A DNA stretch of 64,000 nucleotides. Source: Congeria kusceri. Lineage: Eukaryota; Mollusca; Bivalvia; Myida; Dreissenidae. The position numbers and the translations under genes were made by a program. Shown piece by piece: positions 22,379-31,668 of the stretch (its first letter is position 1; each line of letters opens with the position of its first letter). The DNA is taken from positions 62,001 through 126,000 of the forward strand of contig JAPFQT010000420.1 in the NCBI GenBank assembly GCA_027627225.1, given 5' to 3'. Under the pieces are notes generated by a model. That model saw only the letters and a program-made list of their open reading frames with translations. It was not told where the DNA came from and ran no database searches.

Positions 22379-22545
22379 TTACAGAAATGTACCGTTGATG
22401 CTCGATAGGTCGGTTAGTTTCCGTTGGGACGCCGTGGTCCTTGAGCAGTCTACTGCGCATGCGCACCGAGTGAGTGAAGGCAGCGGATGGAGCTGGTCGG
22501 CGTCGAGCTCCGTCTGTTGTCTGCATCCGACTCGCGTACATGTAA
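22379..22545 (-). other. GC-rich exon-like island sharing an ELDAD coding motif
   Basis: On the - strand a frame reads ELDADQLHPLPSLTRCACAV and ends TAA at 22379-22381. Just upstream is a second related phrase, ESDADN, in another frame. The same nucleotide motif occurs in the candidate exons at 24751-24836 and 25244-25363 and in the 23-bp minisatellite. It may be a third 3' exon copy of the tentative - strand gene, or a decayed duplicate. Confidence 0.35.
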
Positions 22546-22615
22546 TAATAAAAATAATAATAATAAGAAGAAGAAGAAGAAGAAGGAAAAGAAGAAGAAG
22601 AAGACTTACAAGAAG
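22546..22615. repeat. (AAT)n and (AAG)n microsatellite
   Basis: AAT-rich run to about 22566, then AGA/AAG-rich run to about 22612. Confidence 0.9.
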
Positions 22616-22849
22616 AAAACCTTATCATTATCTTGTAATGTTGTGTAAATTTAATGGAATACTAAAAACTCATCCAGAGAACAAAAATTAAACTTAAAAC
22701 AGAAATAAGAATCACTCATACGCAAATCAAAGCTTTACATTTCATAACCGATGAGAACGAGGAACAATGTTTGAACACTTGCACGTAGGGTCTGTTTACA
22801 GTTGTTGATGTTGTTCCATAGAGTGCGCAAAACACGTCTTTTTGTTCTC

Positions 22850-23785
22850 AGCATCTTGGTCATGCTGCTGTCATCATCGGGGTCATGCTGTTGTCTGCAT
22901 CGTGGTCTGTTTGTTGTCAGCACCGTGGTCTGGCTGTTGTCAGCATCGTGGTCTGTTGTTAGCATCGTGGTCTGTTGTTTGCATCGTAGTCCGTTTGTTG
23001 TTAACAACGTGGTCGGCTTGTTGTCACAATCGTGGTCTTTTTGATATCAGCATCGTGGTCTGTTTGTTGTCAGCATCGTGGTCTGTTTGTTGTCAGCATC
23101 GTGGTCTGTTTGTTGTCAGCATCGTGGTCTGTTTGTTGTCAGCATCGTTGTTGTTTGTTGTCAGCTTCGTAATCTGTTGTCAGCAACGTGGTTGTTTGTT
23201 GTCAGCATCGTAATCTGTTTGATGTCAGTACCGTGGTTGTTTATTGTCAGCATCATGGTCTGTTTGTTGTCTGCATCGTTGTCTATGTGTTGTCTACATC
23301 GTGGTCTGTGTGTTGTCTGCATCGTGGTTTGTTTGTTGTCAGCATCGTGGTCTGTTTGTTGTCAGCATCGTGGTCTGTTTGTTGTCTGCATCATGGTATG
23401 TTTGTTGTCAGTATCGTGATCTGTTTGTTGTCTGCATCATGGTATGTTTGTTGTCTGCATCGAGCTCTGTTTGTTGTTAGTATCTCGATCTAGTATTAGT
23501 ATGAGTATTGTCTGCATCGTGGTCCGTTTGTTGTCTGCATCGTGCTCTGTTGGTTGTCCGCATCGTGGTCTTTTTTATGTCAGCATCATGGTTTGTTTGT
23601 TGTCTGCATCGTGTTCTGTTTGTTGTCAGCACCATGGTGATTTGTTGCCAGCATCGTAATCTGTTTCATGTCAGCATCGTGGTCTGTTTGATGTCTGCAG
23701 TGTGGTATATTTGTTGTCTGCATAGTTGTCTGTTGTTAACATAGTGGTCTGTTTGTTGTCTGCATCGTGCTCTGTGTGGTTGTCC
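22850..23785. repeat. 23-bp minisatellite, ~40 copies
   Basis: Unit tgtttgttgtcagcatcgtg plus gtc, with common variants tctgcatc and tcatggt. Because 23 is not a multiple of 3, the repeat opens all three + frames (60-123 codons) with Cys- and Ser-rich text; these are not genes. One variant unit near 23450-23470 reads tctgcatcgagctctg, identical over 16 bp to the exon-like island at 24821-24839. Confidence 0.95.
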
Positions 23786-24425
23786 TAGGCAACGGGTTGT
23801 TGTTGTTGCTGGTAAATGGGTGTTGTTGTCGGTAACGGGGAGTTGTTGTTGTTAGCAACAGGAAGTGTTTGTCCTTGTTAATAGGGTGTTGTTGTCCTCG
23901 GTAACGAGGTGTTGTTGTTGATGGTAACGGGGTGTTGTTGTCGTTAATAACGGGGTGCTGTTGTCCTCGGTAACAGGGTGTTGTTGTGGATGTTCTCGGC
24001 AACGTGTTGTTGTCCTCGGTAACGGGGTGTTGTTGGTAACGGAGTGTTGTTGTTGCTGGATAACGGGTGTTATTGTTGTTAACAACGGGTTTTTGTTGTT
24101 GGCAACGGGATGTTGTTGTTGTTGGTAATGGGGGGTTGTTCTCGGCATCGGGGTGTTGACCTCGGCAACGGGGTGTTGTCCTCGGAAACGCGGTGTTGTC
24201 ATCGGCAACGGGGTGTTGTCCTCGGCAGCTGGGTGTTGTTGTTGTTGGCAATGGGATGTTGTTGTTTGTTGGCAACGGCGTGTTGTTTTTGATGGCAACG
24301 GCCTTTTGTTGTATTCGGTTACGGGGTGTTGTTCTCGGAAACGGGATGTGGTTGTCCTCGGAAACGGGGTGTGGCTGTCCTCGGAATCGGGGTGCGGTTG
24401 TCATGGACAAAGGGTCCTTGTTTGT
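23786..24425. repeat. ~20-27-bp minisatellite (ctcggnaacggggtgttgt)
   Basis: Adjoins the 23-bp array. Units share 'tcggtaacggggtgttgt' with variable numbers of TTG. The - strand frames of 148 and 224 codons (Thr, Pro, Asn-rich) are open because the unit lacks stops on that strand. Confidence 0.93.
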
Positions 24426-24750
24426 TGTTGTCTGATGCTAACGACCGCTACAAAGGCTTCTAAAATTAAAATAAATAAAAGATGATAATTGCCAACCTAA
24501 AGTGTAAACAATCACGGTTACAATACTTCCACTGTTAAGTGTATTGACCAATACTGCCGCACAGTGTCTTTAAATGTATGGCCAAAAATATCAACATTTA
24601 ATCAAAAGTTATTGAAAATAGAACTTTGATTATTCCCTTCCACAAATGAACGCTTTTATTATATGAGGCATATAAGGTGTTAAAAACAAAACTAAATACA
24701 GTAGCTCTATACGAAGAAAAGTTTTTTTTTAAACTCCCACGCCCGTCGAA

Positions 24751-24836
24751 TCAGTTGGTTTTCGTTGTCATGTTGTCCTCCATTGGTTTTCTGCGCATGG
24801 CCGTCATGGGAGCAAAATTGTCGTCTGCATCGAGCT
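24751..24836 (-). CDS. Candidate alternative 3' exon A of a tentative gene
   Basis: After 'ccatttaaaccag' the frame reads LDADDNFAPMTAMRRKPMED, then NMTTKTN and TGA (24751-24753). It begins in the same PELDADD context as the exon at 25244-25363 (ccagagct[c/g]gatgcagacgac in both). The two could be alternative ends of one transcript or a duplicated exon. No known domain. Coding status rests on composition, the acceptor and the shared motif only. Confidence 0.33.
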
Positions 24837-25243
24837 CTGGTTTAAATGGTTATTTCTTGAAATTGTCATGCCTCTCTGAAGTATGGACACATAATTACTT
24901 GAAAGTGAAATTTTTAGCAGTTTATGTTTAGAGAGCATGTGTTTTTATTATAATCGCGAATAAATTGCGTGTCTTATGGGAGGCTACAATCCAGTAAAAT
25001 ATATAGTCCTAGAAGTAACATATGTCAAGGATCTTGTAACTGCTTTAGAACATAAAATAACACTTAGCTCATGTTATTGTCTCATCAATTGTCGACTGAC
25101 TCTATTTCGGACATCATATGCAGCTGTCTCTGTGTGCCGACTGCCACGGACTAACTTTCATCAAGCATTGGCTATCATCTGCGAAGTCTGAAAAATCTCA
25201 TCAACAGAATAAATATAAAACTTAGCTCGTGTTATCGCCGCCA

Positions 25244-25363
25244 TCATTGTCGGTCGTCTGCATCCAGCTCTGGTCCGCACTGCTTTCTTGTTGTCCTAAG
25301 CATCGTGTCGGAGTCGAGGTCGAAGAGGCGGTACTTCAGCAGCATAGCGATCACTTTGGACAC
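25244..25363 (-). CDS. Candidate exon B of a tentative gene
   Basis: A pyrimidine-rich acceptor ('tttgtatttctgataag') leads into VSKVIAMLLKYRLFDLDSDT, then MLRTTRKQCGPELDADDRQ and TGA (25244-25246), 39 residues. The start matches the phase-0 end of the candidate first exon at 26699-26854. The amphipathic VSKVIAMLLKYRLFDL looks helical. I do not recognise it. An alternative is that the exon splices on near the PELDADD motif. Confidence 0.4.
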   Translation of the reverse strand: MSKVIAMLLKYRLFDLDSDTMLRTTRKQCGPELDADDRQ

Positions 25364-25514
25364 CTTATCAGAAATACAAAGCACAAATACAAAGACAAAT
25401 CAATAACATTATTTATTGTGTATACCTATCATCACGTTACATATTTTATTTTTTATTACATGACATTCTGCTGTTTTAATTGCCTTAGGGTCATTATGAG
25501 CGAAAAGGAATCGT

Positions 25515-25528
25515 CATCATATCATCAT

Positions 25529-25560
<32 letters not shown>

Positions 25561-25580
25561 GCGTCATCATAATCATTATC
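25515..25580. repeat. (CAT)n / (CAG)n microsatellite
   Basis: ATC/CAT triplets, then about seven to eight CAG, then CAT again. Confidence 0.9.
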
Positions 25581-26129
25581 ACTTTTATTAGTATAAACAT
25601 AAATGGCAGCTAAAACTAGGGCATTTTGAGTTTTAGCATATTTATTCCATCCCATTTGATGATTATCGGAAAAGACTCGTATTTATTCCTTGAACTCCCA
25701 GGTCATGACCCTAACAAGCCAGACGGCAGGGTGGGGGCGCCCTTTCCATCTTATCGCCTTGTTTGACAGGGCCTTGGCTTGGGAATTCACAGAAACAGAC
25801 ACTGCTCTTTTCCGACTTAATATTATTAAGTTAACATCAAATGTTAATCTTACGTATCAAAAATCAAATTCTTGTACACCCCGAACCCGAATTTTGAGTT
25901 AAATCTGCCATTTATGTACACAATATAGAAAGGGCATATTTAACGTAATGATGCATTAGACGCTTAAGAAGAGTTCACACTTTCTGGTTAAAAGATACGT
26001 TTCCCTAAATTAAAAAAAACAACAAACTAAAACAAATTATATTAACTTAAAAGAGTTTAATGATGGACTAAATGCAAAATTAGACTTGAAAATAACGTGA
26101 ATACGTGATTTCATCATGAGTTATCTGTT

Positions 26130-26290
26130 GCTGGTATCCAATTGCAACCGGCCTCGTTCCCGCAATCGTTTCGAAACAGGAGCACTGACGAAGCCAGGAA
26201 TGCGTCTGCAGGAGATCGAGGAAACCTGTCAACTTGGCGGCCCAAAGACTGGACCCGGAAGAAAGCGCCTATAGGAGACCGATAAACGTT
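26130..26290. other. GC-rich island, open on both strands
   Basis: Markedly GC-rich for the region. On + a frame reads FRNRSTDEARNASAGDRGNL and STWRPKDWTRKKAPIGDR then TAA; on - a frame of similar length is open. No clear splice sites, so neither strand is preferred. It could be an exon of the tentative - strand gene or a TE fragment. Confidence 0.3.
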
Positions 26291-26698
26291 GCGTCTTCAG
26301 AGCACGTGATATATAAAAAGTGGGGTTTTAAAACAATAAATTCTTTATGTATTGAAAATAAAATGTGTATAATAAATGCTAGCATAACATGCCGACATAA
26401 AACAGTATTATATTCGAAAAGAAGTTTAACTGTGAAAAGTTGTGTAAATACGTGTATCATGTGTTTAAAGATTTCGTAAATTCAAGCTAAAGTTGCAACT
26501 GCAAATTATACCCAAAACAAATACACGGTAACATCCCACTAGGCAGAAATTCTACATAAAATAGAAATGAATCACTATATTTTCGTACAAAATATCAGTG
26601 CAAACTTATTTTACAATCTATAATGTTAAAAATAGCTTAAGAAAACTATTCGAAGTCTCATTTTGACAAATTGAAACTATAAAAAGTATTAGACTTAC

Positions 26699-26854
26699 AT
26701 TTACAAGATTAGCCATTACATGTATAACCACATGTTTGGTGTTCTGAGTTGAAGAAGCTCGCTGTGTCAGATTGCATGACATCCATCTTGCTCGGGAACA
26801 ACGAACAAATGGTTCGCGCCGTTTGTCAATGTTTTCATGCGCAGTAAATCTCAA
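26699..26854 (-). CDS. Candidate first exon of a tentative gene
   Basis: ATG at 26854 opens 52 codons (MRFTAHENIDKRREPFVRCS and on to VIHVMANLVN) ending exactly at a consensus donor AAT|GTAAGTCT in phase 0. A better Kozak context, gcaagATGG at about 26792, opens a different frame that stops after 25 codons, so the true start is unsure. The exon lies just downstream, on the - strand, of a cluster of CCAAT-type boxes. Its joining to 25363 is inferred from phase alone. Confidence 0.33.
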
Positions 26855-26960
26855 CCAATCAAAATCGACGTCTTAATATTCCGAACCCAATCAAAAATCT
26901 CGATGCAAATTTTACACCAATCAATTGCGAAAAAACGCTCATCGATATATATGTGGAAAA
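26855..26960. promoter_or_regulatory. CCAAT-box cluster, possible promoter
   Basis: Three CCAATCA or CCAATCA-like boxes occur within about 70 bases ('aaccaatcaaaatcgacgtc', 'acccaatcaaaaa', 'acaccaatcaattg'), the first next to a GACGTC core. CCAAT boxes work in either orientation. The best-placed target is the - strand candidate exon starting at 26854. Confidence 0.4.
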
Positions 26961-27654
26961 TGCTCGGAGTAAATGTGTTCTGTTATAGCGATATTGTACA
27001 AACTAATCGGATAAGTATTCCACGGCCCGTATTTATAAAGATTCTTCAGTCATTCTGTTGTATAAACACTACCTTTGAAATATTTGCCAATTAAATGCTA
27101 AATGCTAACTTACCTGGAGTTGTATTGCATTTTAGTCGGAATAAATATGTCTGATATAAGCGTCAGTTTTTCATTATTGAATAAATGTCTATACAGTTTA
27201 GTATAAAATACATTTTAAAGATTGTACAAATAACTATTAGTGTGCGTGTAGTACTGTTTATTCTAGATACGCCCCTGATTACTATATAGTGATAAGTGTA
27301 AAACTTAAAACACTGGCACCGCAATGTCATAATAAATTCACAGTCATAAAAGCTGAAATCGCCAGGAAACCTTCGACATGATATGCGTGTACACAGAAAA
27401 TGGACATTTCATATATAATATTCTGCCAGTGTTAATTGAAGACGCTTGCATAGTTTGTATATAGTAGGAGTAGGAGTTTAAATAATGATGATCAGTTGAT
27501 CTTCATCGTTATGTGTAATTTCTAACACAATTGTTGGGCGATTCATATATAACAGAAATGTGTTTGCCATATTTTAACGAATTATGATTACATATAATAC
27601 ATATTATATCACGAAACACGGCTAGTTTTACAAAGAAGTAAATCAAGCATAGAT
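26961..27654. other. AT-rich, no gene seen
   Basis: No splice-bounded frames or repeats recognised. Confidence 0.5.
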
Positions 27655-27977
27655 TGTTCTGTATTCTAACATGGCACGTGCAAAGTTTTCTATAGAAATT
27701 GTTAAACTACCAACAAACAACCTGAACAAGTAGTTCAGAAACTGTAAAATACAAATCGCATTGTAATTGCAGATTTTGTTGTTATGCCATATTAAAATCG
27801 AAATAATTTTCACATTATCGTTGTTTATCAGCTAATAAACAACGATTTGTCGTTCTGACGCGGTATATTAAACCGCTGGGACTAACGCCCTCGTGGTTTA
27901 ATTCCTACGCATCAGAACTCCAAATAGTTGTTTATAAGCCTATAAACAACTCTAAATCGAAAATCATTTCTTAAATA
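27655..27977 (-). mobile_element. Palindromic arm, copy 1 (reverse)
   Basis: Read on the - strand: end TTTAAGAAATGATTTTCG, then a hairpin around GTTGTTTATAGGCTTATAAA, a GTTCTGATGCGTAGGAATT stem, a 'gagggcgttagtccc' centre, the mirror stem, a second GTTGTTTAT hairpin, 'attatttcgatt' and a tail with 'tgtttgttggtagtttaaca'. About ten copies of this arm lie in 27-61 kb. Confidence 0.85.
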
Positions 27978-28114
27978 ATTCTTGACGGAGTTTATTAAAT
28001 GTTTTAAAAATAGTTAATAAACAGCAAGGTGAAATAGTTTCCAAAATGACAACATTCGTTCAGTTTTACTGTAGTTCTCATTGTATATAATAGTAGAATT
28101 TAATGCCAGTTTAT

Positions 28115-28235
28115 GCCAGAATCGAAATAATTTTTGCATTATCGTTGTTTATTGGGAAATAAACAATAATTTTTCATTCTGATGTTTATAAAACCACCTT
28201 AAATCAAAACCTATTTATTAAATGAACAGCGATAA
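28115..28235 (-). mobile_element. Palindromic arm, degenerate fragment
   Basis: Carries 'atcgaaataatttttgcatt', 'atcgttgtttattgggaaat' and a decayed GTTCTGATG stem, then ends early. It lies close to copy 1 and shares flanking 'tgacaacattcgttcag'/'tgatgtcattcgttcag' words. Confidence 0.65.
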
Positions 28236-28321
28236 CAATTGTCCAAAACTGATGTCATTCGTTCAGCTTTGATTAATCTGAGTGGCGTAACAATGATTTT
28301 GTACTGATTTTGTACTGATCT

Positions 28322-28442
28322 CTGCATGACGTCACTGTGACCGTGGTGGCGCGCGTGCTAACTTCTGAATGACGTCACGGTTACAGCGGTTACGCGCGTG
28401 CGAACGTCTGTATGACGTAACTGTAACAGCGCGAGCGAAAGT
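28322..28442. repeat. 43-bp CpG-rich tandem repeat with CRE sites, ~3 copies
   Basis: Units start at 28322, 28365 and 28408. The first two carry a perfect TGACGTCA (28327-28334 and 28370-28377), the third TGACGTAA (28413-28420). Each also has a GCGCGCGTGC-like segment. In an AT-rich region this is a small CpG-rich island. Confidence 0.9.
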
Positions 28443-28707
28443 ATGTGCCTGAATATGACCGGAACATAACATTCAAAGTTTTCAGATGGTAATTGCAGAG
28501 TTTATTTTGTCAATTCATGTTAGGACCGAAGTTATTTTCCGACGCGCGGTTTGATACCGCGAGGGTGTAATTCCTAAATATTGAGCCATTGTTTATCAGC
28601 GGAACAACGTTAAATCGAACCGCATTTCTCAGATCGACAACTTCCATTATATTTGTTTATGTTTCGAATATTATATATCTGATTCGTTAGCAGGTTAAAT
28701 AACCGTA

Positions 28708-28773
28708 TAGCTAAATATAAAATTCGAACACTTTTGGTGATAGCTAAATATAAAACTCGAACACTTTTGGTGA
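28708..28773. repeat. 33-bp direct duplication
   Basis: Two head-to-tail copies of 'tagctaaatataaaa...' ending 'cacttttggtga' with one C/T difference. Confidence 0.95.
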
Positions 28774-28910
28774 TATCGCATTAAAAAATATCTCACGATA
28801 GATACAAATGTGTATCCAACAATTGTCTTGTACCGTTAGTTCAAATGCTGCAAAAGTACCTCCCGAAGAATTCATTTGTCCTTGGTTACAAAGGGTAAAC
28901 ATTAAGAGTA

Positions 28911-29284
28911 AGGCCATACCAATTTGATTCTATGTTTAGCGTCCTCTGGCTGGTAGGTTTTTGGACGCCTGTACGAAAAAAACAACAGTATTGACAATGT
29001 GAAAATATAAGAAAAAAGCTGTTTTTACTAATATTTGTAAAACATAGCAAGCAAGTAGTCAATTTGCACAGTTAAACTACTGTATTACAGTAGGTTCCCA
29101 ATATAAAGGTGATATTATGACAGTTTTGCAAGTAAACATTTGCTTTAGCTTGTACCACTGCCATGAATAAGTTGTGAAAGAAATATGTTTTTCTTATCGA
29201 GTTGTTGTTTGTTTTTGCCTGCCTGGTTGGTAGGTTTCACAAAATCACGGGAACGCTAAACATAGAATCAAATTTGTATGGCCT
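28911..29284. mobile_element. MITE with ~34-bp near-perfect inverted ends
   Basis: The left end AGGCCATACCAATTTGATTC and following tatgtttagcg are mirrored at the right end by 'cgctaaacatagaatcaaat' and 'ttgtatggcct' (one mismatch). The inner flanks also share a 'ggttggtaggttt' and 'ggctggtaggttt' pair in direct orientation. No coding capacity; 374 bp. Confidence 0.88.
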
Positions 29285-29384
29285 AACACTGTCTTCATTC
29301 AACAACATGTGTAACCTAAAAACCCAGGGACTGTGAACCTTTGCACCATTTTCGATTAAAAAAAGAAGTATGTTACCATTCATT

Positions 29385-29690
29385 CATTTAAGAAATAATT
29401 TTCGATTTTCAGTTGTTTATCTGTAAATAAACAACCATTTTGAGTTCTGATGCGTATGAATTAAACCACGAGTCGTTAATATACGCACATCAGAACGAAA
29501 AAACTGTATCCATTTACAGGTAAACAACGATAAGGCGAAAGTTATTTCGATTCGAACATAACCAGACAAAATATTCTGCAATTACAATGCGAATTATATT
29601 TTACAGTTTCGGATCTACTTTTTCGAGCTGTTTATTGGCAATTTAACAACGGAAATTTTGCGCGTGTCATGTTAAAATCAGCAGTATTAA
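29385..29690 (+). mobile_element. Palindromic arm, copy 2 (forward)
   Basis: Starts TTTAAGAAATAATTTTCG, has the GTTGTTTAT hairpin, the GTTCTGATGCGTATGAATTA stem and mirror ACATCAGAAC, the second GTTTAC hairpin, then 'gttatttcgattcgaacata', 'ggatctactttttcgagctg' and 'ttggcaatttaacaacgg'. Confidence 0.85.
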
Positions 29691-29874
29691 AAGACAGACT
29701 TTAATAGAGACTTGTTGGAACATTAAAAATAATTGTATATGAAGTTCGTGAATAATAGACGCAACTTACTACGTGTATATTGTATCGTTTGGAACAACAA
29801 AACAAACACGACACTCAATGATATGTGTGACGCTTTTACGGAAATTATGTACATTAAAAAATAAGCATTTACAA

Positions 29875-30500
29875 GAGCTGTTTGTAAAACAGTTATGCCC
29901 CTCTAGCTTAAAATAGCTAAAAAGGCTAATTTTAGATAATCAAGGAACATAACTCCACAGTTACTGTTACGATTTGGTTGAATTTCAAACTTTACCGAGA
30001 TAATACACCCACAAAGTATTACACCAAGTTTGGTGAAGATCGGCTGTGAACTGTTGCACTTAGTAAACGGAAACGGCTAAACAGGCCAATTTTAGATAAT
30101 TCAATGGCCATAACTCCACAATTCCTGGGGCGATTTGGCTGGTTATTAAACTTGGCCGAGATATTATTATATCAAACATTTTCATGAAGTTTGATGAAGA
30201 TCGGATGAAAGCTGTTGGACATAGAGAGCCGAAACCGCTAAAAAGTCCAATTTCAGATAATTCAAGGGCAAAAAGTCCACAATTCCCAGGGCGATTTGGC
30301 TGATTATCAAATTTGTCCTAGATATTATTGTTACAAACATTTTCATGGAGTATGGTGAAGATCAGATGAAAACTGTTGAACTTAGAGAGCGGAAACGAAA
30401 GTGGTCGACCGACCGACAGACTGACCGACCGACATACTGACCGACCGACCGACATTACCAAACCAATATACCCCGCCATCTTCGATGGGGGCATAATAAA
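29875..30500 (+). repeat. 'ccataactc' family repeats with a (CCGA)n tail
   Basis: Three to four units of about 170 bp with 'gtttgtaaaacagttatgcc', 'cataactccacagttactg', 'gatttggctgattatcaaa' and 'gtgaagatcggatgaaa'. It ends in a run of CCGA (about 30405-30455) followed by 'ataccccgccatcttcga'. Same family as 10228-11520. The 64-codon frames here are repeat by-products. Confidence 0.85.
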
Positions 30501-31668
30501 TATAATATACACAGCTCAAATGTGTCTCCAACCTCGGTTGCAATCAAGGGCGATATTAACAATTCATTAAAATATAACCTTATCCACTTAAATATTGAAT
30601 CTTCCTAAACTGTATTGTTTCACAAAGAAACAGTACCTCGCCACAAAACATTTTAAATAAAATAAGTTATCTAATATATTTTAACAAATATCAACAGCAA
30701 CAACGCAAATGTGTTCGTTTACCAAACCAATACAGTTAATGAATGTTTTCGATTACGTGAAATTATCTAAGAAACTACTTAATATCCTTTGAGAATATCG
30801 CCCTAACCACGTAATTATACTATAGTGCCCCAAACAACGTTTCATTTCCGTCCATGTTCTTGTTCACAATTCAATTTTGTGTATACACATGAATAGTAAG
30901 TAATTAAAACTGGCAATATTTAAATTACAAACACAAGACACGCCAAACACGAACCTATTTTATTACTAAGAGAACAAATCTCCCGCTTATGTCCGCACAT
31001 CGTTTAATATTTGTATACACATGAAAGGTGCTCTCTCGGACCTGCTGCACATTGTGTTACTATATATTTAGGTTAAAATCTTCCAAAATCTCGGCCCTTG
31101 GCAACGATGATGTTTCTTACAGACCTTGCTATCTGAAGGTCCCGGTTTCAAATTCAAGACAGCAGAGTGTGGGGACCTAAGACAACATGTTCACACGCAT
31201 GCCAGGGGTGGGGGTGGGGGGTAACTAGGCGCACGTGTGTCTATCTCGTAAATGAGTGTTTTTACAACTTAATGCTTTGGTTTGCGCTGATTCAATAAAG
31301 GTTAATGATTTTCTTTTAAATTAAATGACCCAAAACAATCGCAACAGTGCGTACCGGGGTGTTCGGAAATTATTGAGACAGTGCTTGTTACACAATTATA
31401 CATGGAGCCACAAGCTATATTTTACACTGATGAAAACATAAACTTGATTGATATTTACAGGCAATATTTGAAACACATCAATTATATACACTGTCTACAG
31501 ATTCAATCAGAAGTATACTAGGCTTTCATACGCGAAACACACCAACGTCATACCCGTAACGTTGTGACGTCGACAGTACAATGGCATTTATTGTCAAAGT
31601 AAATTCCATCTAAATGAATGTAATTGCTATGGTAATAATTTTATAATACACATTTTCACGGCCTACAG
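30501..31668. other. No gene seen
   Basis: AT-rich; a G-rich run at about 31205-31222. No splice-bounded frames. Confidence 0.5.

Noticed and set aside
23736..24410. 224-codon Thr/Pro/Asn-rich - frame
   Set aside because: Minisatellite without stops on one strand; no independent coding evidence.
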